A stretch of DNA of 64,000 bases. It comes from RFTU01 sp046094505. Its GTDB lineage: Bacteria > Pseudomonadota > Gammaproteobacteria > Burkholderiales > Burkholderiaceae_C. A program made the translations under genes and the position numbers. The notes beneath the pieces are model-generated. The model saw only the letters and a list, made by a program, of their open reading frames with translations, did not search any database and was not told where the DNA came from. The stretch's first letter is position 1. Every line of letters begins with the position of its first letter. Shown here piece after piece: positions 8,675 through 16,583 of the stretch. The stretch is from the NCBI GenBank assembly GCA_046094505.1, contig JBJTHN010000069.1:54780-118779 (forward strand), written 5' to 3'.

Positions 8675-8680
8675 TACACT
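8675..8680 (+). promoter_or_regulatory. -10-like element, leaderless spacing
   Basis: TACACT ends 6 nt before the ATG at 8687; the six bases between (GAGGCC) are too close to act as a normal Shine-Dalgarno. Transcription from it would begin at or next to the start codon. Confidence 0.45.
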
Positions 8681-8686
8681 GAGGCC

Positions 8687-10027
8687 ATGGACGTGAACCC
8701 CGTGGCCGACTCGCTTTCCCTGCTGACCTGGGCCTTTGCCGGCTTGGTGGCGATGCAGGCGCTGGTGCGCTTGGTGCTGCTGGTGCGCCAAGTTCGCCAT
8801 GTGCAGGGCCACCGCGCCCAAGTGCCGGCAGCCTTTGCCCAGCGCGTCAGCTTGGCCGACCACCAAAGAGCGGCTGACTACAGCAGCGCCAAAGCGCAGT
8901 TGGAAGGGGCCGTGGTGTTGGTGGAGGCGGCGGTGTTGCTGGCGTGGACCCTTCTGGGCGGCCTGGATGCCCTGAACCATGGGCTTCGGGCCTGGATCCA
9001 CGACCCCGCGCCCTCGCCTGCCTCGGCCCTGGCCTACCAGGTCTCCTTGGTGCTGTGCTTGTCCCTCATCAGTGGTTTGGTCGACATTCCCCTGGACCTG
9101 CTGCGCCACTTCGGCGTGGAGCAGCGCTTTGGCTTCAACCGCATGACGCTCAAGGACTACGCCACGGACGCCCTCAAGGGCGGCGTGTTGAGCCTGATCC
9201 TGATGACGCCTTTGCTGGCCGCGGTGCTGTGGCTCATGGGGCAGGCTGGTGAAACCTGGTGGCTGTGGGCCTTTGCCCTGCTGGCCGGGTTTCAGCTGCT
9301 CATGATGGTGGTGGTACCCACCTGGATCGCCCCCTTGTTCAACCGTTTCTCACCGCTGGCCGACCCGGCCCTGGAGACGCGCGTTCGGCAGTTGATGCAA
9401 CGCTGCGGGTTTTCGGCCAAAGACCTCCTGGTGATGGATGGCAGCCGACGCTCGGCACACGCCAATGCCTACTTCACGGGATTGGGCAGGGCCAAGCGGG
9501 TGGTGTTCTTCGACACCTTGCTCAAGGCCTTGACCCCGCAAGAGCTGGAGGCCGTGCTGGCGCATGAGTTGGGGCACTTTCGCCACCGGCACGTGGCGCA
9601 GCGCCTGGTGCTGCTGTTGGCACTGAGCCTGCTTGGTCTCGCACTCTTGGGCGCCGCATCACAGTGGAGCGGTTTCTACCTGGGTTTGGGTGTCCAGCCC
9701 AACCTCATGGCGCCCAACGACGGCCTGGCGCTGGCCTTGTTCGCCTTGGCGCTGCCACCGGCCTTGTTCCTGCTCAGCCCGCTGGCGGCCTGGTGGTCGC
9801 GCCGGCAGGAATTCGAAGCCGATGCCTTTGCCGCCTCTCAAGCCGACGCCCCTGCCCTGGCCTCAGCCCTGATGAAGCTGTACACCGACAACGCCGCCAC
9901 ACTGACGCCAGACCCTTGGGTGGTGCGGTTTCAGTACAGCCACCCGCCGGCCCTGCAGCGCCTGCAGGCACTGGGCCAAAGCACGGCGCCAACGCACCCG
10001 CCACCACATGAACCCTTTAATTCCTGA
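8687..10027 (+). CDS. M48 (Ste24-type) membrane metalloprotease
   Basis: A 446-residue integral-membrane zinc protease of family M48A. The zinc-binding HELGH is at residues 293-297, and the third ligand is the Glu in RRQEFEADAFA about 80 residues later. Hydrophobic segments lie before and after the active site (for example LVLLLALSLLGLALLG), as in the CAAX protease Ste24. In bacteria without protein prenylation it more likely degrades damaged membrane proteins; this is inference. The ATG at 8687 is preferred over 8663 because a -10-like element ends 6 nt upstream. The 3' end overlaps the next gene by 20 bp. Confidence 0.9.
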   Translation: MDVNPVADSLSLLTWAFAGLVAMQALVRLVLLVRQVRHVQGHRAQVPAAFAQRVSLADHQRAADYSSAKAQLEGAVVLVEAAVLLAWTLLGGLDALNHGLRAWIHDPAPSPASALAYQVSLVLCLSLISGLVDIPLDLLRHFGVEQRFGFNRMTLKDYATDALKGGVLSLILMTPLLAAVLWLMGQAGETWWLWAFALLAGFQLLMMVVVPTWIAPLFNRFSPLADPALETRVRQLMQRCGFSAKDLLVMDGSRRSAHANAYFTGLGRAKRVVFFDTLLKALTPQELEAVLAHELGHFRHRHVAQRLVLLLALSLLGLALLGAASQWSGFYLGLGVQPNLMAPNDGLALALFALALPPALFLLSPLAAWWSRRQEFEADAFAASQADAPALASALMKLYTDNAATLTPDPWVVRFQYSHPPALQRLQALGQSTAPTHPPPHEPFNS

Positions 10028-10394
10028 AGCCGCCGAGGGCGGCGCGCCAATGCCCAGCAGCGCCCAAGCACTGGCGCAGTGGGACGCCCGCCGCATGCCC
10101 GCCCGCAACCTGGACGCCGGCGAGCTCCAAAGGCTCGTGGCCTTGCTGGATGGGTGGGAGGTGCACGGTGCGGTGTTGCAGCGCAGCTGCTCGTTTGCCA
10201 ATTACCATGACACCATGGCCTTCGTGAATGCCGTGGCTTGGGTCGCCCACCGCAGCGACCACCACCCCGACCTTCAGGTGGGCTACAACCGCTGCCAGGT
10301 GCAATGGAGCACCCATTCCTCGGGTGGATTGACGCTCAAAGACCTGATCTGCGCCGCGCAGGTCGACGCCCTGCTGTGCCCCAGCAAGGCTTGA
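10008..10394 (+). CDS. 4a-hydroxytetrahydrobiopterin dehydratase (PCD)
   Basis: A 128-residue pterin-4a-carbinolamine dehydratase. The active-site block DHHPDLQVGYNRCQVQWSTH carries the histidines that dehydrate 4a-hydroxytetrahydropterin, and GGLTLKDLICA is the usual C-terminal helix. The enzyme recycles the cofactor of phenylalanine hydroxylase. No phhA is in this window, so another role, or a phhA elsewhere, must be assumed. The N-terminal ~20 residues are extra compared with the ~100-residue family core; an internal ATG at 10050 is an alternative start. The stop overlaps the proposed rsgA start (TTGA). Confidence 0.88.
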   Translation: MNPLIPEAAEGGAPMPSSAQALAQWDARRMPARNLDAGELQRLVALLDGWEVHGAVLQRSCSFANYHDTMAFVNAVAWVAHRSDHHPDLQVGYNRCQVQWSTHSSGGLTLKDLICAAQVDALLCPSKA

Positions 10395-11278
10395 TTGTTG
10401 CGGCCTTTGGCCGCCACTACACCTTGGAAACCGAGGACAGACAGCGTGTACAGGCCCACGCGCGTGGCAAGCGCAACGAGGCGGTGGTGGGCGACCGCGT
10501 GAACTGGAACACCACCCAAGGCGGCGGCGAAACCCAGGCGGTCATCGAATCCGTGCAGCCGCGGCGCAACCTGATGCACCGCCAGGACCTGATGCGCACC
10601 AAGTCCTTTGCTGCCAACCTTGACCAGGTCTTGATGCTGGTGGCCAGTCAGCCGCTGTTCAGCGAGTCGCAGCTCACGCGGGCCATGGTCGCGGCCGAAG
10701 CGGCCGACATCGAACTGGTCATCGTGCTGAACAAGACCGACCTGCCCGATGCGCCGCTGGCGCGCGAGCGGCTCAAGCCCTACGCCGCCATGGGGACCCC
10801 GGTGTTGGAGCTGTCGGTCAAACACGGCCGCGAAGACAGCCTGCGACAGCTGACGCCGCTGCTGAGCGGGCGCACCACCTTGCTCCTGGGCGCCAGTGGC
10901 ACCGGGAAAAGCTCCCTGGTGAACCTGCTGCTGCCTCAAGCCCAGTCGCGCGTGGGCGAGCTGTCGCAGGCCTTGCAGGCGGGGCGGCACACCACCACCC
11001 ACACCCTGTGGCATTGGCTGGACGACCGCCGTGCGGGCGCCCTGATCGATTCACCGGGGTTTCAGGAGTTTGGCCTGCAGCAGGTGCCCGCTGCCGACTT
11101 GGCCCTTCACATGCGCGACTTTCGTCCGCTCTTGGGCCAGTGCCGCTTTCACAACTGCCAACACCGGCTGGAGCCGGACTGCGCCATCACGGCGGCGGTG
11201 GCCGAAGGCCGCATCAGCGCCCATCGGCACCGCATTTACCTGGAGATCCTGCAGGAGTTGCAGGCCCAACGCTGGTAG
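10391..11278 (+). CDS. rsgA: RsgA, small ribosomal subunit-dependent GTPase
   Basis: A circularly permuted GTPase that checks 30S maturation, about 295 residues. The G motifs appear in the permuted order: NKTD (G4) near residue 114, P-loop GASGTGKSS (G1) near 170, then DSPG (G3). An N-terminal OB fold precedes them, and a C-terminal zinc site reads C-x4-C-x-H-x5-C in CRFHNCQHRLEPDC. The start is uncertain. TTG at 10391 overlaps the upstream stop as TTGA and fits the family N-terminus (IVAAFGRHYTLE). An in-frame ATG at 10238 lies deep inside the upstream gene and would add unrelated residues. Confidence 0.92.
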   Translation: MIVAAFGRHYTLETEDRQRVQAHARGKRNEAVVGDRVNWNTTQGGGETQAVIESVQPRRNLMHRQDLMRTKSFAANLDQVLMLVASQPLFSESQLTRAMVAAEAADIELVIVLNKTDLPDAPLARERLKPYAAMGTPVLELSVKHGREDSLRQLTPLLSGRTTLLLGASGTGKSSLVNLLLPQAQSRVGELSQALQAGRHTTTHTLWHWLDDRRAGALIDSPGFQEFGLQQVPAADLALHMRDFRPLLGQCRFHNCQHRLEPDCAITAAVAEGRISAHRHRIYLEILQELQAQRW

Positions 11279-11311
11279 CCGCACCGCAATGCCCGCGCGG
11301 CTTGCGGCCGC

Positions 11312-12301
11312 TTAGCCCACCAGATTGGCCAGTGTCATCAAGGCCAGTAGCAGCATCCACAAGACCACCGAGCGCCACACCAAGGCCACCACATTGCGCA
11401 GGTGTCCCAACTGCACCGGCACCCCCGGTGTGGAGCCGGCTGAGTCAGCTGCATCCGCGGCCACACCCGTGGAGAAGGTCTTGGAACGGTCGGGCGTGAC
11501 CCCAGGAGCCGCATGGCCCCCCAGTTGCACGCCGACCGCACCGGCCGCTGAGGCCAGGATCACGCCTTCGTTGCCGTGGTGCCACAAGCCGGCGTCCCGC
11601 CGCCAGCCGTTGATGGCCTCTTCAAAATTGCCCACGACCGCAAAGCCGAAGGCGGTCAAGCGGGCCGGCAGAAAGTCCATCGCACCGAAGTACTCGTTGG
11701 AGACCCGGCGCAGTTCTTCGTTGGTGGGGGCCTGCAGGCTGTTGCTCTGGTAAGCCCAGTAACGGCTCATGAACTCGGACATGCGGTAGAAGACGGCACC
11801 GGCTGCCCCAAAGCCCAGCGCGGCCAGCAGGACGAAGAAGAAGAACACGCCGAAGACGTGACGGTGCGCAGCCAGCAAGCCGTGTTCGATCACATGCCGC
11901 AAGACCTCGGTCTGGGGCAACTCCAAGGCATCCAGGTGCAGCCAGTCAGACAGCAACTGGCGCGCGGTGGCCTCGTCGTTGCGCTCCAGGCATTGACGTA
12001 TGTCGGTGATGTAGTGGCTGAAGCTGCGAAAGCCCAGCGTGAGGTACAGAACCCCCACATTCAAGGCCAGCGCCAGAAGCAGGCTGAAGCGGGCCACGAT
12101 GAGGTGCGCCACCCAAACCAGGACCGTGGGCGTGGCCACCGACAGCCACCACACCACACGTGCGTGCCGCGCCTGGCCTGCATCGAAGGTGCGAGCGACC
12201 CACCGGCACCAGTTGACCGCTGCGTCGTGGACCCGTGTGTCCCGCGGCAACGACTTCAACTGCTCCAGCAGGAGCGCAAACAGGACCGCGAAAAAGCTCA
12301 T
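11312..12301 (-). CDS. CobD/CbiB-family membrane protein
   Basis: A 329-residue membrane protein resembling adenosylcobinamide-phosphate synthase CbiB/CobD. FRSFSHYITDIRQCLERND and DFLPARLTAFGFAVVG recall CbiB blocks, and about four or five hydrophobic segments are visible, including a C-terminal one. No other cobalamin gene lies nearby, and in this lineage the gene sits at a fixed place between rsgA and the CoA-pyrophosphatase, so a true cobalamin role is doubtful. Its start overlaps the upstream Nudix gene's stop as ATGA (12298-12301), so the two are likely cotranslated. Confidence 0.75.
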   Translation of the reverse strand: MSFFAVLFALLLEQLKSLPRDTRVHDAAVNWCRWVARTFDAGQARHARVVWWLSVATPTVLVWVAHLIVARFSLLLALALNVGVLYLTLGFRSFSHYITDIRQCLERNDEATARQLLSDWLHLDALELPQTEVLRHVIEHGLLAAHRHVFGVFFFFVLLAALGFGAAGAVFYRMSEFMSRYWAYQSNSLQAPTNEELRRVSNEYFGAMDFLPARLTAFGFAVVGNFEEAINGWRRDAGLWHHGNEGVILASAAGAVGVQLGGHAAPGVTPDRSKTFSTGVAADAADSAGSTPGVPVQLGHLRNVVALVWRSVVLWMLLLALMTLANLVG

Positions 12302-13029
12302 GCCCGCGATGATAGCGGCCGTGCCAACAGGTGATAGAAGTTGCGCAACATGGCCGCCGTGGCCCCCCAGATGAAGTACTCGCGGTCTTCACCTGTGTAG
12401 CCACAGCCCTGCCAGGGCATCGACAGGAACTGCCGCGTGCGCTGCTCCACGACGATTCGGTGACGGCGGTGATGGGCAGGGTTCATCAAGAAGTCCAGGG
12501 GCACCTCGAAAATGTCCTGAACCTCCTGCGCGTCGGGCTGCAGGCGCAGCGGCGGCCGCACCCGTGCCACCACGGGGGTCACTTCGAAAGCGGTCACGGT
12601 TCGGTACGGGGGCAACTGACCGAGGATCTCCACGGCCTCGGGGTCCAGGCCCACCTCCTCGCGGGCCTCCCGAAGGGCAGCGGCCGGCGCATCAAGATCC
12701 CCCTCTTCCAGGCGGCCACCAGGAAAACTGACCTGGCCTGCATGGGCACGCAGGTGCGCGGTGCGCTGGGTAAGCAAGACGGTCAGGCCCTGTGGCCGGT
12801 CCACCAAAGGCACCAACACAGCGGCGGGGCGCAATGGGGTGTCGGACAGCAGTGCCCCACCGTCCCCGGTCAGAGGGGGCTCCCAGACTGCAAGGTTGGC
12901 CAACTGAGCACGGAGCACCTGTGGTTCCCAGTGGCGGGCATCGAGCGCCGGCAAATGGGCGTCCACCCCGATGACGGGAACAGACCGTGGGTCGGTGATG
13001 ACGGGGGCTCGCATGGCGTGATTGTCCAT
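12298..13029 (-). CDS. Nudix hydrolase, CoA pyrophosphatase family
   Basis: A 243-residue Nudix protein of the NudL/UPF0035 type, expected to cleave coenzyme A to 4'-phosphopantetheine and 3',5'-ADP. The subfamily signature LLTQRTAHLRAHAGQVSFPG precedes the Nudix helix, whose core is ALREAREEVGL. The PPYRTVTAFEVTPVV and REYFIWGATAAMLR blocks match E. coli NudL. The start is placed at 13029 (MDNHAMRAP); an ATG five codons later at 13014 is equally possible, and neither has a strong Shine-Dalgarno. A GC-rich hairpin (13073-13091) lies in the 97-bp gap to rplS. Confidence 0.88.
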   Translation of the reverse strand: MDNHAMRAPVITDPRSVPVIGVDAHLPALDARHWEPQVLRAQLANLAVWEPPLTGDGGALLSDTPLRPAAVLVPLVDRPQGLTVLLTQRTAHLRAHAGQVSFPGGRLEEGDLDAPAAALREAREEVGLDPEAVEILGQLPPYRTVTAFEVTPVVARVRPPLRLQPDAQEVQDIFEVPLDFLMNPAHHRRHRIVVEQRTRQFLSMPWQGCGYTGEDREYFIWGATAAMLRNFYHLLARPLSSRA

Positions 13030-13072
13030 GCAGGCCCAGCGTGCCGATCGGGCCCGGCGCTGGCCAAGCCCA

Positions 13073-13091
13073 CCCGGTGGCATGCACCGGG
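13073..13091 (-). terminator. GC-rich hairpin between rplS and the Nudix gene
   Basis: CCCGGTG-GCATG-CACCGGG is a perfect 7-bp stem with a 5-nt loop. No T-run follows on the minus strand, so it is at best a weak terminator or an RNA-processing site separating the ribosomal operon from the Nudix gene. Confidence 0.35.
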
Positions 13092-13126
13092 GCGCGCCTG
13101 CGCACCCCCCCCGAGCCAATCGCTTG

Positions 13127-13480
13127 TTAGGCGAGCTTTTCCTTGATGCGGGCCGACTTGCCACTGCGCTGGCGCAGGTAGTACAGCTTGGCCCGGCGGA
13201 CATCGCCACGGCGCTTGACTTCGATGCCGGCGATCAGCGGGCTGTAGAGCTGGAACGTACGCTCCACACCCTCACCCGAGGAGATCTTGCGGACGATGAA
13301 GCTGCTGTTGAGGCCGCGGTTGCGCTTGGCAATCACCACGCCTTCGTAGGCCTGCACGCGCTTGCGTGTGCCTTCAACAACGTTGACGTTGACCACCACC
13401 GTGTCACCAGGGGCGAAAGCCGGGATGGTCTTGTTCAGGCGGGAAATCTCTTCCTGCTCGAGGGTTTGGATCAGGTCCAT
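13127..13480 (-). CDS. rplS: Ribosomal protein L19
   Basis: A 117-residue bL19 (family ~115), located at the 30S-50S interface. Diagnostic stretches are FAPGDTVVVNVNVVEG, RVQAYEGVVIAKRN and RRGDVRRAKLYYLR. GGAG lies before the ATG. It is the last gene of the rpsP-rimM-trmD-rplS order, 61 bp after trmD. Confidence 0.98.
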   Translation of the reverse strand: MDLIQTLEQEEISRLNKTIPAFAPGDTVVVNVNVVEGTRKRVQAYEGVVIAKRNRGLNSSFIVRKISSGEGVERTFQLYSPLIAGIEVKRRGDVRRAKLYYLRQRSGKSARIKEKLA

Positions 13481-13541
13481 GGGGGCTCCGTTGATCGTGC
13501 GCCTGGGGAGATTGAAGAAATATAGGGCCCCGGCCAGAGGA

Positions 13542-14321
13542 TCAAAGCTTTCGAGTATACAACGCCGCCAGCACCTGCTCGTCCTCCGGGCTCAGCCGGC
13601 CAGCCGCGCGGGCCGCCTCAATCAGATCTGGGCGTCGACGGGCCGTGATCTCCAGGGACTGCACGCGCCGCCAACGCTGGATATCGGCGTGGTGGCCTGA
13701 CAGCAAAACACCCGGCACGGCCTGCTCGGCGTGCCCGTCCGCCCACCGCTCAGGCCGGCTGTAGTGAGGGCCTTCGAGCAGGCCATCGCCCTCAAAGCTC
13801 TCCTGCTCATGTGAGGCAGGGTCGTGCAACACGCCCTGCTGCAGCCGCGCCACCGCATCGATCAGAACCAGGGCCGGCAGGTCGCCGCCGGAGAGCACAA
13901 AGTCGCCCACACTGACGTCGATGGCGGCATGCCGTTGAAGCAGCCGCTGGTCGACCCCCTCGTAGCGACCACACAGGAGGACAGCCCCCGGCCCCTGTGA
14001 GAGTTCGCGCACCCAGGCTTGCGTCAAAGGCTGCCCAGAGGGGGTGAAATGAAGCAAGGCCGCCTGATCGTCAGCCCCTCGGTCTTCACGAATGGCCTGG
14101 ATACAGCGGTGCAGCGGCTCGGCCAGCATCACCATGCCCGGTCCGCCCCCAAAGGGTCGGTCGTCGACCCGCCGGTAGGGCCCGCTGGCGTGTTCACGCA
14201 AGGGCCACAGGCGCACCTGCACCGCGCCAGAGTCAAAGGCCCTGCGGGTGACACCGTGGCTCAAATGCGGCCCGAACAGCTCGGGCATCAGGGTGATCAC
14301 ATCAAAACGCGGCATGGCCAA
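13542..14321 (-). CDS. trmD: tRNA (guanine-N1)-methyltransferase TrmD
   Basis: A 259-residue SPOUT methyltransferase that makes m1G37 in tRNAs, preventing +1 frameshifting. The trefoil-knot SAM site is seen in LLCGRYEGVDQR and FVLSGGDLPALVLIDAVARL, and PFGGGPGMVM is the conserved N-terminal block. Length is usual. GAGGT precedes the start, and rimM ends 6 bp upstream, so the two are cotranscribed. rplS follows in the same operon. Confidence 0.98.
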   Translation of the reverse strand: MAMPRFDVITLMPELFGPHLSHGVTRRAFDSGAVQVRLWPLREHASGPYRRVDDRPFGGGPGMVMLAEPLHRCIQAIREDRGADDQAALLHFTPSGQPLTQAWVRELSQGPGAVLLCGRYEGVDQRLLQRHAAIDVSVGDFVLSGGDLPALVLIDAVARLQQGVLHDPASHEQESFEGDGLLEGPHYSRPERWADGHAEQAVPGVLLSGHHADIQRWRRVQSLEITARRRPDLIEAARAAGRLSPEDEQVLAALYTRKL

Positions 14322-14327
14322 GCGACC

Positions 14328-14915
14328 TCAATCGTCCAGGCCCCAGTCGACCTGCATGCGCTTGGCCGCCAAGTCAACCCAGTCCACATAGGCTTGCACA
14401 AAGGGCACCAGGCGTTCCACCGCTTGGCCCTTGACCGCATCCACACCCTCAATGCGCAGCACCGAGTGCGGACCCGTCTGCATCAGGCCCACCACCGTAC
14501 CCAGCAATTCGCCTTGGCGGTTGACCACCACCAAACCCATCAAGTCGACCCAGTAGTACTCGCCGTCTTGGGCCGTGGGAAAGCTGCTGCGCCGCACAAA
14601 CAGGCGCAGGCCCTTGCAGGCTTGCGCAACGTCGCGGTCGTCCAGGCCCTGGATGAGCGCCACCACGCCCTGGCCTTGCTCGCGGGCCGATGCCACACGC
14701 AGCGGCTGCTCCAAGGCCAGCAGGCGCACCTGCTGCGCCTGCGCGATGCCCGCAGGCCACTGCCAATACCAGCGCTTGCTGGAGAACAGTGCCTGGGGGT
14801 CGGGCGAGAACGGTTTCAGGCGCAGCCCACCCTTGATGCCCCAGGCACCGGTCACCACCGCCACCTCGACGGCATCGTCGGGCCAATCCGAATCCGAGGA
14901 CGCTGCAGCACTCAT
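14328..14915 (-). CDS. rimM: Ribosome maturation factor RimM
   Basis: A 195-residue RimM that helps assemble the 30S head around S19. The N-terminal beta-barrel holds VVTGAWGIKGGLRLKPFS. The PRC-barrel half includes GEYYWVDLMGLVVVN (the YYWxDLxG motif) and the end LVPFVQAYVDWVDL. It lies between rpsP and trmD, as in most proteobacteria, but a canonical terminator (14978-15009) separates it from rpsP, so its transcription depends on read-through or another promoter. Confidence 0.95.
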   Translation of the reverse strand: MSAAASSDSDWPDDAVEVAVVTGAWGIKGGLRLKPFSPDPQALFSSKRWYWQWPAGIAQAQQVRLLALEQPLRVASAREQGQGVVALIQGLDDRDVAQACKGLRLFVRRSSFPTAQDGEYYWVDLMGLVVVNRQGELLGTVVGLMQTGPHSVLRIEGVDAVKGQAVERLVPFVQAYVDWVDLAAKRMQVDWGLDD

Positions 14916-14977
14916 GGGCGATCAACGATCAAGCTTGTCAGAAGACCCCGCAAGCCATGCCTGCGGTTGTGAAATGA

Positions 14978-15009
14978 AAAAGCCCCGGACACGAAGCGTG
15001 TGCGGGGCA
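14978..15009 (-). terminator. Rho-independent terminator inside the rpsP-rimM operon
   Basis: Read on the minus strand, GCCCCG-C-ACACG pairs with CGTGT-C-CGGGGC around a 3-nt CTT loop (one C/C mismatch), and TTTTT follows at once. It lies 72 bp after rpsP and 62 bp before rimM. This is a canonical intrinsic terminator or attenuator. Confidence 0.8.
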
Positions 15010-15081
15010 TGATGCCCGCGCCGACCAGTGGCCGGCGCGGCCCGGGCAAGCCCTGCGGGCCGCCGAGGACCGAAACGGGCC

Positions 15082-15336
15082 TTAGGCTTGAGCCGACTTG
15101 CGGGCCACATCCACCAAGCGGGTCACCGCCGGGGAGAGCTGCGCGCCCACACCGGCCCAATAGCTGATGCGGTCCATGGACACGCGCAGGCCTTCAGCGG
15201 CACCGGACGCCACGGGGTTGTAAAAACCCACGCGCTCGATGAAGCGGCCATCGCGGCGGTTGCGCGAGTCGGCAACCACGATGTTGTAGAAGGGGCGCTT
15301 CTTCGCGCCGCCACGAGCCAGTCGGATGACGACCAT
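15082..15336 (-). CDS. rpsP: Ribosomal protein S16
   Basis: An 84-residue bS16 (family ~82), an early-binding 30S assembly protein. MVVIRLARGGAKKRPFYNIV and DGRFIERVGFYNPVA are diagnostic. The start at 15336 is fixed by homology and by GAGGAA 8 nt upstream. It is first in the ribosomal/tRNA-modification operon. A long leader (~190 nt) from a consensus TATAAT on the minus strand (15533-15538) is likely. Confidence 0.98.
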   Translation of the reverse strand: MVVIRLARGGAKKRPFYNIVVADSRNRRDGRFIERVGFYNPVASGAAEGLRVSMDRISYWAGVGAQLSPAVTRLVDVARKSAQA

Positions 15337-15531
15337 GAGAATTCCTCGAACACGAAAGACGGTGCAAGGATTCGAGGGAGACACGCATCGAACCCTGGCG
15401 ATGGATGGCCCTGGTAAACCAAGGCCGCGGCGGTGACCGTAGATACGCCTTCCCGCACCCCAAGCCGCTCAGGCTTTCTCAAGAAAAGCCCCATCAGCCT
15501 AGGCAGCAGCAGACCGCTCACCAAAGCCTTC

Positions 15532-15538
15532 TATTATA
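15532..15538. promoter_or_regulatory. Shared, divergent -10 element (rpsP and GNAT gene)
   Basis: TATTATA reads TATTAT on the plus strand (toward the GNAT gene, ~23-nt leader) and TATAAT, a perfect -10, on the minus strand (toward rpsP, ~190-nt leader). No good -35 is seen on either strand. This symmetrical layout is typical of bidirectional bacterial promoters. Confidence 0.5.
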
Positions 15539-15566
15539 CGAACTTCTGACGATTGCACAGCACCCC

Positions 15567-16121
15567 ATGACCGAACCTGCCCCCGGGGCCCTGATTCGCC
15601 CCTGCCTGGCCATCGACCTGCCAGCGGTTCAAGCCATCTATGCCCATGCGGTTCTCCACGGCACCGGCACCTTCGAGCTGGATGCGCCAAGCCTTGAAGA
15701 AGTGACCCGCCGCCATGCGGATGTACTGGCCAAAGGCCTGCCCTGGTTGGTTGCAGAGTCACAGGGTCAGGTCTTGGGCTATGCCTACGCCAACGCCTTC
15801 CGCCCACGCCCGGCCTACCGCTTCTTCCTGGAAGACTCCATCTACCTGGCGCCTGATGCACAGGGCCAAGGCTTTGGCCGGCTGTTGCTGGCCGAACTGG
15901 TGGCACGCTGCACCGCCGCCGGCGCACGCCAGTTGCTGGCCGTGATCGGTGACAGCCAAAACGAGGCCTCGATCGGCGTGCACCGCAGCTGTGGCTTTGA
16001 ACACACGGGGGTGTTCAAGCAAGCGGGATGGAAGTTCGGACGTTGGCTGGACGTGGTGCTGATGCAGCGCGCCCTGGGGCCAGGAGCGGCCGAGGCCGCC
16101 GGCTCGGGCGGTGTGCGATGA
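15567..16121 (+). CDS. GNAT N-acetyltransferase, phosphinothricin-acetyltransferase-like
   Basis: A 184-residue GCN5-related acetyltransferase of the PAT/Bar-like subgroup. The acetyl-CoA-binding motif A is APDAQGQGFGRLLLAELV (Q/RxxGxG/A), preceded by FRPRPAYRFFLEDSIYL and followed by GVHRSCGFEHTGVFKQAGWK and WLDVVLMQRAL. Members acetylate methionine sulfoximine, phosphinothricin or other amines; the natural substrate is unknown. The start at 15567 follows homologues and gives a short leader from TATTAT (15532-15537). Its stop overlaps the next start (ATGA). Confidence 0.87.
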   Translation: MTEPAPGALIRPCLAIDLPAVQAIYAHAVLHGTGTFELDAPSLEEVTRRHADVLAKGLPWLVAESQGQVLGYAYANAFRPRPAYRFFLEDSIYLAPDAQGQGFGRLLLAELVARCTAAGARQLLAVIGDSQNEASIGVHRSCGFEHTGVFKQAGWKFGRWLDVVLMQRALGPGAAEAAGSGGVR

Positions 16122-16564
16122 GCACCGTGGGCCCCGTGCGGTCCAGCGTCCACTCCAAGACCGTGGCAACCTGGGCGGCGGTGTTGGGAGGCTTCTTCGG
16201 GCTGCACCGCTTTTACCTGCGCGGCATGGCCGACCCTTGGGGTTGGCTGCATGCGGCTGCGGCCTTTCTGGGGATGATGGGCGTGCAACGCATCCGCAGC
16301 CTCGGGGTGGACGATCCAGTGGCCACCTACTTGCTGCCATGCCTGGGCTTGACGATCACGGCGGCCATGCTCTCGGCCATCGTGCACGGGCTTACACCCG
16401 ACGAGCGCTGGGCAGAACGCCATCACCCTGACATCGGCACCATTGCGACCGCTTGGGGCCCGGTTCTGGGCGTGATCCTGGCGCTGATGCTGGGTGCCAC
16501 CGCCCTGATGGCCACGGTGTCCTTCGTGGGCCAGCGTCTCTTTGAAGCGCTGCTGGCGGCTTAA
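16118..16564 (+). CDS. TM2-domain (NINE-type) membrane protein
   Basis: A 148-residue membrane protein. The N-terminal half has a TM2-like pattern: a hydrophobic segment ending in LGGFFGLHRFYLRG, with the G-hhG-hHRFYLG motif, then a second hydrophobic segment. Two more likely membrane segments follow (ATYLLPCLGLTITAAML and GPVLGVILALMLGATALM). Function is unknown; TM2 proteins occur widely. The ATG overlaps the acetyltransferase stop, so the pair is cotranslated. It converges on folK with a 19-bp gap. Confidence 0.75.
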   Translation: MSTVGPVRSSVHSKTVATWAAVLGGFFGLHRFYLRGMADPWGWLHAAAAFLGMMGVQRIRSLGVDDPVATYLLPCLGLTITAAMLSAIVHGLTPDERWAERHHPDIGTIATAWGPVLGVILALMLGATALMATVSFVGQRLFEALLAA

Positions 16565-16583
16565 CAGCCAGGCGGCCCGGCCG

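Noticed and set aside
11312..12301. A working cobalamin-synthesis CbiB.
   Set aside because: Similarity is real, but no other cobalamin gene is near and the locus is a fixed housekeeping neighbourhood, so only the family name is given.
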